A DNA stretch of 16,056 bases from a bacterium (GCA_009927065.1 RFNU01000179.1:1-16056); one strand, 5' to 3'. Positions 8,066 to 15,160 are shown, counted from the stretch's first letter. Program-made: numbers and translations. Notes: a model not told the origin generated them from the sequence alone.

Positions 8066-8755
8066 TTAAGCTTGTTGTTGAAGTTGATTAAGATAAGCTT
8101 GTTTGAGGTCCAATATTGGCCAGCTACGTGTTTGCGCGACTGTTCTCAAGCGAGGACAGGGGTTGGCGGCGACAGGAATATCAACGATTTCTAATAATGG
8201 TAAATCGTTGATAGAGTCTGAGTAAAAATATGTTGTTGTAAATTTATGGTCTTGTTTTGCTAGCCAACGATACAGTGAATGTACTTTTTCTTCTCGATAT
8301 AATGCTTTACCATTAATAAATGGAGCAAATGCACCATGACTAGTTCGCTGGAGGCTTGTGCATAATACATGATGGACAGGGAAAAATTTTGCGGCAGGTT
8401 GAATTAAAAACTCATGTCCTGCTGATATAATGATAACTGTATGGCCTTGTTCATAGTGTGATGTAACTAATTCAATGCCTTGTGGTATGATAGCGTGTTT
8501 AAGCTCTGTCAGACTAAACTCTTCTTGTAAAGAGAGTTGTTCTTTTATTGACATATAAGATATTGGATTCATAGAGAATTGTACAACATCTTGAAAATCA
8601 AGAACACCAGTTTCATAAGCTAAACGAAAGGCTTCTTTTTTTTCAAAAAGAAGTTCATAAGGAATTAATCGTTTTTTAACAAGAAAAGACTGCCATAAAG
8701 ATTCGGTATCTTGCATGGTAAGGGTGTCATCGAGATCAAAAATTGCTAAGATCAA
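8066..8755 (-). CDS. HAD-IB family phosphatase (SerB/CicA-like)
   Basis: A 229-residue haloacid dehalogenase-superfamily hydrolase of subfamily IB. Motif I is DLDDT with Asp7 (nucleophile) and Asp9. Motif II is IIISAG around Ser111. Motif III lysine is probably Lys157. Motif IV is YSDSINDLPLLE with Asp180 and Asp184. The helical cap lies at about 15-85. The substrate is a small phosphate ester that cannot be named; the family includes phosphoserine phosphatase-like and CicA-type proteins. The start is TTG at 8755, supported by GGAG 7 bases upstream on the minus strand. It is divergent from rppH, a neighbourhood also known in Pseudomonas, where a HAD hydrolase adjoins the rppH (ygdP) gene. The true start and the family are well supported; the function is not. 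Confidence 0.83.
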   Translation of the reverse strand: MILAIFDLDDTLTMQDTESLWQSFLVKKRLIPYELLFEKKEAFRLAYETGVLDFQDVVQFSMNPISYMSIKEQLSLQEEFSLTELKHAIIPQGIELVTSHYEQGHTVIIISAGHEFLIQPAAKFFPVHHVLCTSLQRTSHGAFAPFINGKALYREEKVHSLYRWLAKQDHKFTTTYFYSDSINDLPLLEIVDIPVAANPCPRLRTVAQTRSWPILDLKQAYLNQLQQQA

Positions 8756-8810
8756 AGTATAGCTCCGTGATTTTTTAAAAATTTAGCAGATTTTTTATAG
8801 AGAGGGTAGA

Positions 8811-9404
8811 GTGGAAGACAACAAAACCCACAATTTAAATATTATTGATAGTCAGGGTTATCGATTAAACATAGGTATTATTATTATTAATCAGGATAAT
8901 AAGCTTCTTTGGGCTCAACGCTCTCGACAAAATGCTTGGCAATTCCCGCAAGGGGGTGTTCAGCAGGGTGAAAAGCTGTATCAAGCTTTATATCGAGAGT
9001 TGAAAGAAGAGCTAGGCTTAGAGCCTTCTGATGTCAAAATTGAGGCTAGTACCCCTGGATTCTTGCGTTATAGATTGCCAGCTGGATTAATACGTTATGA
9101 TAACCACCCTTTATGTATAGGTCAGAAGCAGAAATGGTATTTGTTGCGGTTAATAAATCCTGATAATCATATTAATTTAGGGCTGTCAGATAAACCTGAG
9201 TTTGAACATTGGATGTGGGTACCCTATTGGTATCCTTTAAAGTACGTTATTTCTTTCAAAAAAGATGTTTATCGAAAAGCTCTGAATCATTTTGCAACAA
9301 TTATTTTTCAGGGTAATGGACAATCTCCTCTTGATCCATTTATTGCTCAACCAATTCCTCGTCGAGTGTATCAAAAAAATACAGGTGATAGTGAACATTC
9401 ATGA
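8811..9404 (+). CDS. rppH: RNA pyrophosphohydrolase RppH (Nudix)
   Basis: A 197-residue Nudix hydrolase that removes pyrophosphate from the 5' end of triphosphorylated RNA and so opens mRNA to RNase E-type decay. The Nudix box GX5EX7REUXEEXGU is complete: Gly48, Glu54, then Arg62-Glu63-Leu64-Lys65-Glu66-Glu67-Leu68-Gly69. It is preceded by the RppH hallmark NAWQFPQGGV, and the GQKQKWYLLRL and FEHWMWVPYWYPL blocks of the family follow. The GTG start at 8811 has a GAGGGT Shine-Dalgarno just upstream. The ORF is slightly longer than the E. coli protein (176 residues), with extra residues at both ends. Its last codons overlap the rodA ATG (ATGA at 9401-9404), so the two are translationally coupled. 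The function is assigned by family and is quite secure. Confidence 0.93.
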   Translation: MEDNKTHNLNIIDSQGYRLNIGIIIINQDNKLLWAQRSRQNAWQFPQGGVQQGEKLYQALYRELKEELGLEPSDVKIEASTPGFLRYRLPAGLIRYDNHPLCIGQKQKWYLLRLINPDNHINLGLSDKPEFEHWMWVPYWYPLKYVISFKKDVYRKALNHFATIIFQGNGQSPLDPFIAQPIPRRVYQKNTGDSEHS

Positions 9405-10486
9405 TCAAAAATGATCGTCAATTATTAATATCTTTAGGGCTGCTAGCTATTTTATTTGCACTAGCCCTCTTAAACCAATATGCTGCTTTGAATGGCTGGG
9501 GACCACTTTTTATTAATGGAATGATGAAAAATCTGGTGTCTTGTATGGTCTTTGGGTTGGTTTTTGCTTTTGACGATTATATCTTGGAACGTTTTATCCC
9601 TATAGGCTATCTTTGCGCGGTTTTTCTACTCATTTGCGTCGAAGTCGGGGGCATCACTGTTAAAGGAGCAACACGCTGGATACAGATAGGACATTTGACG
9701 ATGCAGCCTTCAGAACTTGCGAAGATCTTTACACCGTTGATGAGCGCACACACTATCTTTTTTTTGAAAAAACAGAGTCCTATCAAAATCTTTTTAGCGA
9801 TTAGTCTGTTAAATATAGTTCCTGCCTTGTTAATTTTGAAACAACCTGATCTTGGATCGGCTATTTTATTATTAAGTGCAGGCATGTTTCCTTTGTTGCT
9901 AGCACAAATTCCTACAAGATTTTTTTTAATTATTGCTGGATTGATTTGTTGCGCAATGCCGCTTTCATGGCAGCATTTACATGCTTATCAAAAAGAAAGA
10001 GTATTAACATTACTGAATCCTGATCGAGATCCTTTAGGACAGGGTTATCATGTTCAGCAATCTAAAATTGCTATTGGTTCGGGCGGGTTGTTTGGAAAAG
10101 GATTTTGTTTTAACACCCAAGCTGGATATGATTTTTTACCAGAACATGATACAGATTTTGCTTTTGCTTTATTTGCTGAAGAATGGGGTTTTTTAGGATG
10201 TTTTTTAGTAATCGTATTGTTTTTATTATTGAAAATCCATGTTTTTGCCTTGATACTCAAAACAAAAAGTCATTATAGTCAATTGATTATGTTTGCATTA
10301 GTTGCGCCTATGTTCTTATTTGTTGTCATTAATATTAGTATGGTCACTGGATTGTTACCTGTTGTTGGCGTTCCCTTGCCATTTTTTAGCAGAGGTGGTA
10401 CCCATTTATTAACGACAATGTTGAGTTTGGGTCTTGTTTTTTCTTTATATATCAAAGACAAAAATAATTATCGAGGCCGAGTCTAA
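9401..10486 (+). CDS. rodA: Peptidoglycan glycosyltransferase RodA (SEDS family)
   Basis: A 361-residue polytopic inner-membrane protein with about 10 hydrophobic segments. It polymerises lipid II into glycan strands for cell elongation. SEDS signatures: KGATRWIQIGHLTMQPSELAKI (88-109), LKQPDLGSA (146-154), NPDRDPLGQGYHVQQSKIAIGSGGLFGKGF (206-235), and LPEHDTDFAFALFAEEWGFLG, where Asp252 matches the catalytic Asp of RodA. The last signature is GLLPVVGVPLPFFSRGGTHLL, where the family normally has SYGG. KGA-RW and the compact size favour RodA over FtsW. The usual partner, PBP2 (mrdA), is not adjacent; coupling here is with rppH by a 4-base overlap. The assignment to RodA rather than FtsW is inference. 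Confidence 0.87.
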   Translation: MIKNDRQLLISLGLLAILFALALLNQYAALNGWGPLFINGMMKNLVSCMVFGLVFAFDDYILERFIPIGYLCAVFLLICVEVGGITVKGATRWIQIGHLTMQPSELAKIFTPLMSAHTIFFLKKQSPIKIFLAISLLNIVPALLILKQPDLGSAILLLSAGMFPLLLAQIPTRFFLIIAGLICCAMPLSWQHLHAYQKERVLTLLNPDRDPLGQGYHVQQSKIAIGSGGLFGKGFCFNTQAGYDFLPEHDTDFAFALFAEEWGFLGCFLVIVLFLLLKIHVFALILKTKSHYSQLIMFALVAPMFLFVVINISMVTGLLPVVGVPLPFFSRGGTHLLTTMLSLGLVFSLYIKDKNNYRGRV

Positions 10487-10541
10487 GGGGGAAGTTGCTT
10501 GATACATCTTCGTTCATCACATACAACTTTTACGATAATGT

Positions 10542-11573
10542 TTAAATTCGGACATCGGAATGACATTCACTCCATGAGAGATGTTGATAAAAAGGAAATA
10601 AAAATCTTTTTAGCAATAAAGATCGATTGAACATGTCAAAAGCAATCGGAGCCCAGCATCGAGCGTGATTCATTGAGAGCGCTTGGCAAAACTGAACCAT
10701 GAGTGCATTTTTTAAATATTGCTTTTTTTGAAATTGTTGTCCTAGACGCTCTGCTGAGATCGACTTATTTTCTTTAAGTAATTGCACCAGTGTTTCAGCA
10801 TCAGCCAGACCAATATTCATCCCTTGTCCAGCCAAGGGGTGGAGGCTATGAGCAGCATCTCCAAAATAAATTTTATTATTATTAAAATAATGAGATGCGT
10901 GATAGCTTTTCAGCGGAAACAAATCACTAGTTGATTCAAGACTATGAATCTTGAGCGTACTGAATTCGAAGCATTTTTGAATGACAGAAAAAATTGCATC
11001 GTTATCTTTGGGAAGAAGAATTTTTTTATCTGATGAAGAGAAGATTAAAGCATGTTTTTTAGGACCTATAGGTAAAAACCCTAAAATATAAGGCCAATGA
11101 AATAACTGAAAAGCTTGATAATCACCTTCTTCAGTATTAAGAATGAATTGTCTTGCATAACCGACAGAAGTTTCTTTGACTTGATGAGATCTAAAAAAAG
11201 AGCTGCTACAAAACTCTATCGATGTTAAAGATGGCTGAGCATATTCCACAGAGCATATTTTATTAAGGTGTTGATATAAATCTGGCAAAAAAACAACAGA
11301 GCCCAACGAGCGTAGATCGAGAGACTCGCTTGTCAGTGTGAATCCATCGCACATGTTTATTGAGGCGTTAACATGCATTTTATCAAAATGTGTGCCAAGC
11401 TTAGATAGGCCTAAAAAATTAAGAGCTTGATGCCCTAGTGCTATATAAAGAGGAGGAGGTTGATAGTCATGATTATAGGGACTAAAGCGACATATTAATC
11501 CTATTTGTTGTAATTGATGCACTAATGCCAAATTAAGAAGATTCTTACCATGAAAAAATAAAGTCATCGTCAT
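10542..11573 (-). CDS. Degenerate UbiH/UbiI-family FAD monooxygenase homologue (copy 1)
   Basis: A 343-residue protein; the family is usually about 390-410. The C-terminal half is clearly UbiH/UbiI/UbiF: FPLKSYH (219-225), then GDAAHSLHPLAGQGMNIGLADAETL from 238, holding the GD motif that contacts FAD ribityl and pyrophosphate. The N-terminus lacks the GxGxxG Rossmann loop: where the family has VxGGGxxG it reads FHGKNLLNL (7-15). The central DG motif (ADGxxSxxR) is also missing, replaced near 119-128 by IEFCSSSFFR. It may therefore not bind FAD on its own. The ORF is nonetheless intact, with no stop or frameshift, so I do not call it a pseudogene. Translation may begin at the second Met (11567), which has GGA 6 bases upstream. 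It is divergent from ygfB. Related enzymes hydroxylate the ubiquinone ring; activity here is doubtful. Confidence 0.78.
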   Translation of the reverse strand: MTMTLFFHGKNLLNLALVHQLQQIGLICRFSPYNHDYQPPPLYIALGHQALNFLGLSKLGTHFDKMHVNASINMCDGFTLTSESLDLRSLGSVVFLPDLYQHLNKICSVEYAQPSLTSIEFCSSSFFRSHQVKETSVGYARQFILNTEEGDYQAFQLFHWPYILGFLPIGPKKHALIFSSSDKKILLPKDNDAIFSVIQKCFEFSTLKIHSLESTSDLFPLKSYHASHYFNNNKIYFGDAAHSLHPLAGQGMNIGLADAETLVQLLKENKSISAERLGQQFQKKQYLKNALMVQFCQALSMNHARCWAPIAFDMFNRSLLLKRFLFPFYQHLSWSECHSDVRI

Positions 11574-11619
11574 TCCATGAAAAGATGAAAGCGCTGTTAT
11601 TGTGATCTATGAAAAGGAT

Positions 11620-11625
11620 ATTATA
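11620..11625 (-). promoter_or_regulatory. Possible -10 box for the minus-strand UbiH-like gene
   Basis: On the minus strand this is a perfect TATAAT, about 47 bases before the ATG at 11573. I see no good -35 at the right distance, so the call is weak. Confidence 0.3.
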
Positions 11626-11630
11626 CAACT

Positions 11631-11675
11631 TATACACTGTAAATTTAGATAATCACTATGTTTTTTTAGTGTATA
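11631..11675. repeat. 8-base inverted repeat in the divergent ubiH-like/ygfB spacer
   Basis: TATACACT at 11631-11638 is matched exactly by AGTGTATA at 11668-11675, with 29 bases between. The left arm is preceded by the similar TTATACAACT at 11621-11630. The arrangement, between two divergent genes and next to a TATAAT, could be a paired operator or a hairpin in the leader. It could also be chance in A+T-rich DNA. Confidence 0.4.
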
Positions 11676-11717
11676 CGGTTAATATGGTAGAAGATAGTAG
11701 TTTTTTTACAAAGAGGT

Positions 11718-12281
11718 GTGCCTAAAGTGATATTCGATCCAGTGTGTTATGATATATTATCGCAGAACTTTCAAAAGCAGAGCCTTTTGCTTTCAGCTGC
11801 TGAAATTCATGGAATGATGCTCGGATATTTATCGACAAATCCGGAGCCTTGCTTTAAGACATGGACGTTATTAGTAGATGACCTTCTTTCATGGAATGAC
11901 TTAGAAGTTGAAACACAAGACCAGCTTTCTAGATTATTCTTATCCGCTAACATGGAGCTTGTTCAGCGTATTTTAGATTTAACTATGGTGTTACCATCTC
12001 AGCAAGAATCGTTGTTAAGTCGAGTAATAGCAATGTCTGATTGGTGTCGAGGCTATTTATATGGCGTGGGTCTGTCTACTCCATCTAAAGTTTTATTTGA
12101 AAATAATCAGATTTGCGAACTTCTTAATGATATTACACAGTTTTCACAAGTTGAACTTGAAGTTGATCCCGTTGAAGAGTCACAATTAGCCTTCAATCAC
12201 ATTATTCATCATATTCAAATGAGTGTTCAAATTATTTATACTCAATGTCAGCAAGAATTAACGTCTAAAGTTGCTCAATAA
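11718..12281 (+). CDS. ygfB: UPF0149 family protein YgfB
   Basis: About 187 residues, matching the UPF0149 (YgfB/YecA) family. Features seen are LLSAAEIHGMMLGYL at 23-37 (family LTPAEMHGLISGM), a middle acidic and leucine-rich region, and SDWCRGYLYGVGL at about 107-119 (family WVNHFLLGLG). The biochemical function is not settled for the family, though in gammaproteobacteria the gene sits upstream of pepP and ubiH, as here. The GTG at 11718 is only 1 base from the AGAGG at 11712-11716. The in-frame GTG at 11727 has a 10-base spacing and may be the real start, which would drop three residues. pepP follows after about 20 bases, suggesting an operon. Alpha-helical, no signal peptide or membrane segment. 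Confidence 0.85.
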   Translation: MPKVIFDPVCYDILSQNFQKQSLLLSAAEIHGMMLGYLSTNPEPCFKTWTLLVDDLLSWNDLEVETQDQLSRLFLSANMELVQRILDLTMVLPSQQESLLSRVIAMSDWCRGYLYGVGLSTPSKVLFENNQICELLNDITQFSQVELEVDPVEESQLAFNHIIHHIQMSVQIIYTQCQQELTSKVAQ

Positions 12282-12302
12282 ATAATTTTGAAGGTTTATG
12301 TA

Positions 12303-13544
12303 ATGGATTACATTCAACGCCAAAACAAACTCATCGAGAGTTTCGATCATGAAGTCGCCATTATCGTTTGTTCAGGAGACTTGAACTTGCGTAATGGCGA
12401 TAGTTATTATCCATTCAGAGCACATTCAGATTTTTTGTATCTTACAGGAATAGCTGAACCTCAATCATCTCTTTTATTGTATAAAAAATCTGGACGTATT
12501 GTTAGAATATTAATTATTTTGGATCCGCCTTTCCAGAAGCGGTTATGGGATTCATCATGGCAATTAACAGTCAATTCTCCAGAACTGTCTTGCTATGATT
12601 ATGTTTATAATTGGGGACATAAGAATGAACTTATGCATTTGGCGAAGATAATCACAGCACAAGATTTTTTTTATCATGAAGATCTTTGCGTTGACGCAAG
12701 TATTTTTTTCAAGACTATCCCCTTCGAAAAAAACAAGATTAAATCAGTCCTAGCTACATTACGCCTCATAAAATCAGAAAAAGAAATTGAGATTATGGAT
12801 CAAGCTTGTGTTTTATCCTCTACAGTTTATAAAAAGATTTATGAAACCGATCCTGCTTTATGGACAACTGAAGCAGTTATAGAAGGTTTTTGGATTTATG
12901 AAGGGAAAAAACTCGGAGTATTGCATCAAGCTTATTCTCCTATTATTGCAGGGGGAGAACGTGCGTGTTGCTTGCATTATCAAAAAAATAACCATACGTT
13001 ACTCAATGATACTATGGTTTTGATGGATGCTGGTTTTGAGTATCAACATTATGCCTCTGATATTACTAGGATGATTTTTTTAAAAAAACCATCGTTCATA
13101 CAAGCAGCGCTCTATAATCTTTTGTTGGATATTCAATTGCACGCCATAGCGTTAATTAGACCAGGGATCACCATAGCGCAGATTCAACACGTTACTCAAG
13201 AAAAAATGGCTCAAGGCTTAAGGCAATTGCATATCTTTGAGGGCTCAATAGAGAAAATTATTAAAAATGATTTAGCTCAATGCTATATGCATGGCATAGG
13301 CCATCATTTAGGTCTAGATGTTCATGATTGCACTGGGTTAGGAGATTTAAAAACTCGTCCTCTTCAAGCAGGGATGATTATTACTGTTGAGCCGGGATTT
13401 TATTTCTCTCCGACTGTTTTTAAAGAACATTATTGTTCTGGGCTTGGGATGCGCATTGAAGATGACGTTTTAGTAGAAATTGATGGCTATAGAGTGTTAA
13501 GTAGTGCTCCTAAAAACTTAGAAGCTATATGCTATGGACGCTGA
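12303..13544 (+). CDS. pepP: Xaa-Pro aminopeptidase PepP
   Basis: A cytosolic dinuclear-metal peptidase of the pita-bread fold (M24) that removes the N-terminal residue before proline. Counted from the ATG at 12303 (413 residues), all five metal ligands are present: Asp242 and Asp253 in LMDAGFEYQHYASDITR, His334 in HGIGHHLGLDVHD, Glu363 in TVEPGFYF, and Glu386 in GMRIEDDV. The N-terminal domain has the AMP_N block RNGDSYYPFRAHSDFLYLTGIAEP. A TTG at 12288 would add five residues, but the ATG at 12303 has AAGG at 12290-12293 with suitable spacing and a start that fits the family. It lies between ygfB and the plus-strand ubiH-like gene, which it overlaps by 11 bases. No key residue is missing. 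Confidence 0.94.
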   Translation: MDYIQRQNKLIESFDHEVAIIVCSGDLNLRNGDSYYPFRAHSDFLYLTGIAEPQSSLLLYKKSGRIVRILIILDPPFQKRLWDSSWQLTVNSPELSCYDYVYNWGHKNELMHLAKIITAQDFFYHEDLCVDASIFFKTIPFEKNKIKSVLATLRLIKSEKEIEIMDQACVLSSTVYKKIYETDPALWTTEAVIEGFWIYEGKKLGVLHQAYSPIIAGGERACCLHYQKNNHTLLNDTMVLMDAGFEYQHYASDITRMIFLKKPSFIQAALYNLLLDIQLHAIALIRPGITIAQIQHVTQEKMAQGLRQLHIFEGSIEKIIKNDLAQCYMHGIGHHLGLDVHDCTGLGDLKTRPLQAGMIITVEPGFYFSPTVFKEHYCSGLGMRIEDDVLVEIDGYRVLSSAPKNLEAICYGR

Positions 13545-14634
13545 TTACGCTGTTATTGGAGGGGGGTTAATTGGGCTTATCACAGCTCAAAGCCTTGCCT
13601 TCCATGGTAAAAAAGTGCTTCTCTTTAAAGAAGATCATTCAACGATTCAAGACAAGCGTGCTTATGGATTAACTTATGGTTCTTTACGGCGTCTTGACTA
13701 TTTAGGACTCTCGTTACCATTAACAACCAAAATAGAGTCTTTATCATTGTACTTTAATCAATATAAAAGTCATGAAATCAATGCAACGGCCATGAATATC
13801 CCTTATTTAGGTGCCAACATATTACATAGTGTGATTAATGACTCTTTTCTGACACAACTCTCTCCTGCTATAACAATCGTTCATGAAAAAGTTTTTGGTT
13901 TAACACTCGATCAACATTGGTCTATCTGTACTTCTTTGAACAACACTTATCATGTTGATTATATTGCAGGATCTGATGGATCAGAGTCTTTAGTTCGTCG
14001 CATCACCTCCCCTTTATTAGCCTATGAATATACTTTCCCGCAAACCGCACTTGTTTTTCATTTGACTCATTCAGAAGAAAAAAGTGCAGAGAAAGCATAT
14101 CAAATTAGCCTCGATAATTTTCTTATAGGTCTTTTACCTCTGAATCAAAAGCAGAGCTATTTCGTGATGACTGGTCCGCACCAAGATATTGCAGCGCTCA
14201 AAAATAAAATTGAATTAGAAGATCATCTTCCACATTTCTTTCAAAAAAATAAAATAATCCATGATCTTTTATCAAAGGCAATCATTGAGATCGTTGCAGG
14301 TCCCTATCCTTTAAAAAGCTATCATGTCAAACAACAAATTAATCGACGATCATTTTTAATAGGATTAGCAGCCAAGTCATTTCATCCTGCAGCAGCAATG
14401 GGATTAAATCAAAGTATTTATGAAATATCTTTAATAAATCAAATGATTAATCGCCAAAAAGATAAGAAGGAACTTATTTGGGGATCTCAATTTGAGCGTA
14501 ATATTGCGTTTAAAGCTCAATCCATACGGTATCTTACTGCAGCACTAGCGTTTCCCTGGACACGGTCATTGTTAAGCATAGCCCCTTTTTCAACCGATTA
14601 TATTATAAAGCATCTTTCTAATTTTTTAGCTTAA
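13534..14634 (+). CDS. ubiH: UbiH-family FAD monooxygenase homologue lacking the GD motif (copy 2)
   Basis: A 366-residue member of the UbiH/UbiI/UbiF family, placed where 2-octaprenyl-6-methoxyphenol hydroxylase (ubiH) sits after pepP in E. coli. The Rossmann loop is good: YAVIGGGLIGLITA (5-18). The DG motif AGSDGSESLVRRI is intact at 145-157. The C-terminal GD motif is not. Where the family has GDAAHxxxPxxGQGxNxxxxDA, it reads GLAAKSFHPAAAMGLNQSIYE from 277, so the Asp, His and GQG glycine are lost. The region PYPLKSYH (257-264) before it matches the same site in the minus-strand copy. The ORF is intact and overlaps pepP by 11 bases, so it is probably translated. It may be a reduced or regulatory paralogue rather than an active hydroxylase; the gene symbol reflects position and homology, not proven activity. 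Confidence 0.75.
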   Translation: MDADYAVIGGGLIGLITAQSLAFHGKKVLLFKEDHSTIQDKRAYGLTYGSLRRLDYLGLSLPLTTKIESLSLYFNQYKSHEINATAMNIPYLGANILHSVINDSFLTQLSPAITIVHEKVFGLTLDQHWSICTSLNNTYHVDYIAGSDGSESLVRRITSPLLAYEYTFPQTALVFHLTHSEEKSAEKAYQISLDNFLIGLLPLNQKQSYFVMTGPHQDIAALKNKIELEDHLPHFFQKNKIIHDLLSKAIIEIVAGPYPLKSYHVKQQINRRSFLIGLAAKSFHPAAAMGLNQSIYEISLINQMINRQKDKKELIWGSQFERNIAFKAQSIRYLTAALAFPWTRSLLSIAPFSTDYIIKHLSNFLA

Positions 14635-14659
14635 CGTTCATACAATGCTAAACTATAAA
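14631..14659 (+). promoter_or_regulatory. Probable promoter of zapA
   Basis: TTAACG (14631-14636) and TATAAA (14654-14659) are separated by exactly 17 bases, matching 4 of 6 and 5 of 6 consensus positions. The start would be near 14666, only about 5 bases before the ATG at 14671, giving a near-leaderless zapA mRNA or use of the next ATG at 14686. The -35 overlaps the ubiH-like stop codon. Confidence 0.45.
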
Positions 14660-14670
14660 CAAAGATTTTA

Positions 14671-14973
14671 ATGATTGTAGTTTATATGGCGCAACTCAAT
14701 TTATTCGGCATGATCCATACTTTACAGGCGGCAGATGGTAATGAGCAGGAGCTTCTTGGATCGATTGCGATTATTGAACAAAAACTCCAAGAGATGAGTG
14801 CAGTGTTAACAAATAATCGCGATAGAAATTATACTTTATTATTATTGAAGTTAGCGCAAGATCATTATCGTTTGCTTCATCATAAAGAAAATATCTCGAT
14901 AGACACACTAGAATTTAAAAATCTATATGATAGAATCGAACTCAGTTTGGCGAAAAGCCGAGAATATATTTGA
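14671..14973 (+). CDS. zapA: Cell division protein ZapA
   Basis: A 100-residue protein, the usual size of ZapA, the small coiled-coil protein that bundles FtsZ filaments at the division ring. After a short strand (AQLNLFGMIHTLQ) comes a run of acidic and alanine/leucine residues (ADGNEQELLGSIAIIEQKLQEMSAV), then a helix (RDRNYTLLLLKLAQDHYRLLHHKE) of heptad type. The sequence is diverged, so motif support is moderate. The context is decisive: it directly precedes a 6S RNA, as zapA does in E. coli, and lies next to the ygfB-pepP-ubiH block. The ATG at 14671 or the in-frame ATG at 14686 (MAQLNLFG, nearer the family start) may be used; neither has a Shine-Dalgarno. Confidence 0.75.
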   Translation: MIVVYMAQLNLFGMIHTLQAADGNEQELLGSIAIIEQKLQEMSAVLTNNRDRNYTLLLLKLAQDHYRLLHHKENISIDTLEFKNLYDRIELSLAKSREYI

Positions 14974-14977
14974 TATT
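14972..14977 (+). promoter_or_regulatory. Possible -10 box for 6S RNA
   Basis: GATATT, overlapping the last codons of zapA, lies about 9-14 bases before the 5' stem of the 6S RNA, the right distance for a -10. A TTGGCG at 14947-14952 could be the -35 with a 19-base spacer, longer than ideal. In E. coli ssrS also has its own promoters downstream of zapA. Confidence 0.35.
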
Positions 14978-14985
14978 AGGTTTGT

Positions 14986-15147
14986 GATTCAGTCAGAATA
15001 GCGATTTTTGAGCCGATGTTATACGGACAGGGAATCTAATCTTTCTTTGGTGTGCAAGCCGGCCTTTGAGCAGGAAGCCTAAAAAAGAAACTGTGATGCC
15101 CACTTGAGCTTCAGGGTTCAAAGTCTCTTCCTTTTCTGGCTGAATCC
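14986..15147 (+). ncRNA. ssrS: 6S RNA (regulator of sigma-70 RNA polymerase)
   Basis: A 6S RNA of about 162 bases, which binds the sigma-70 holoenzyme by mimicking an open promoter and lowers transcription in stationary phase. The 5' end GATTCAGTCAG (14986-14996) pairs with CTGGCTGAATC (15136-15146) along 11 bases, with one G-U pair. Internal blocks match E. coli 6S in order: GAGCCGATGTT near 15010 (E. coli GAGCCGATATT, the side with the pRNA start), GAAGCCTAAAA near 15074 (E. coli GAAGCCTTAAAA), and TTGAGC...GGTTCAA near 15104-15120. The last block forms the same small hairpin as E. coli TTGAACC/GGTTCAA, with a G-U change that keeps pairing. Its place right after zapA is the conserved location. 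The E. coli companion ygfA (5-formyltetrahydrofolate cyclo-ligase) does not follow; a transporter gene converges instead. Confidence 0.88.
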
Positions 15148-15160
15148 TTTTTTATTTTTT
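15148..15160 (+). terminator. U-tract terminator of 6S RNA
   Basis: A run of six T, an A and six more T directly follows the closing stem of the 6S RNA, so the terminal stem plus this tract form an intrinsic terminator. The tract contains the stop codon (15152-15154) of the opposing transporter gene. Confidence 0.6.

Noticed and set aside
8067..8102. Repeated AAGCTTG at the lipA/HAD junction as a terminator hairpin
   Set aside because: It lies inside the end of the HAD coding region, the arms are short and self-palindromic, and no T-tract follows.
7979..8194. Small open frame over the end of lipA and the HAD gene
   Set aside because: It lies across two well-supported genes in another frame or strand, has no ribosome site and no family resemblance.
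10492..10529. AAGTTG and CAACTT followed by TTT as a terminator between rodA and the minus-strand UbiH-like gene
   Set aside because: The arms are only 6 bases, separated by 26 bases, and the T-tract is short; a stable terminator hairpin is unlikely.
10542..11573. Calling the minus-strand UbiH-like gene a pseudogene
   Set aside because: The frame is open for 343 codons with a recognisable C-terminal motif and a reasonable start. Motif loss alone does not show it is not expressed.
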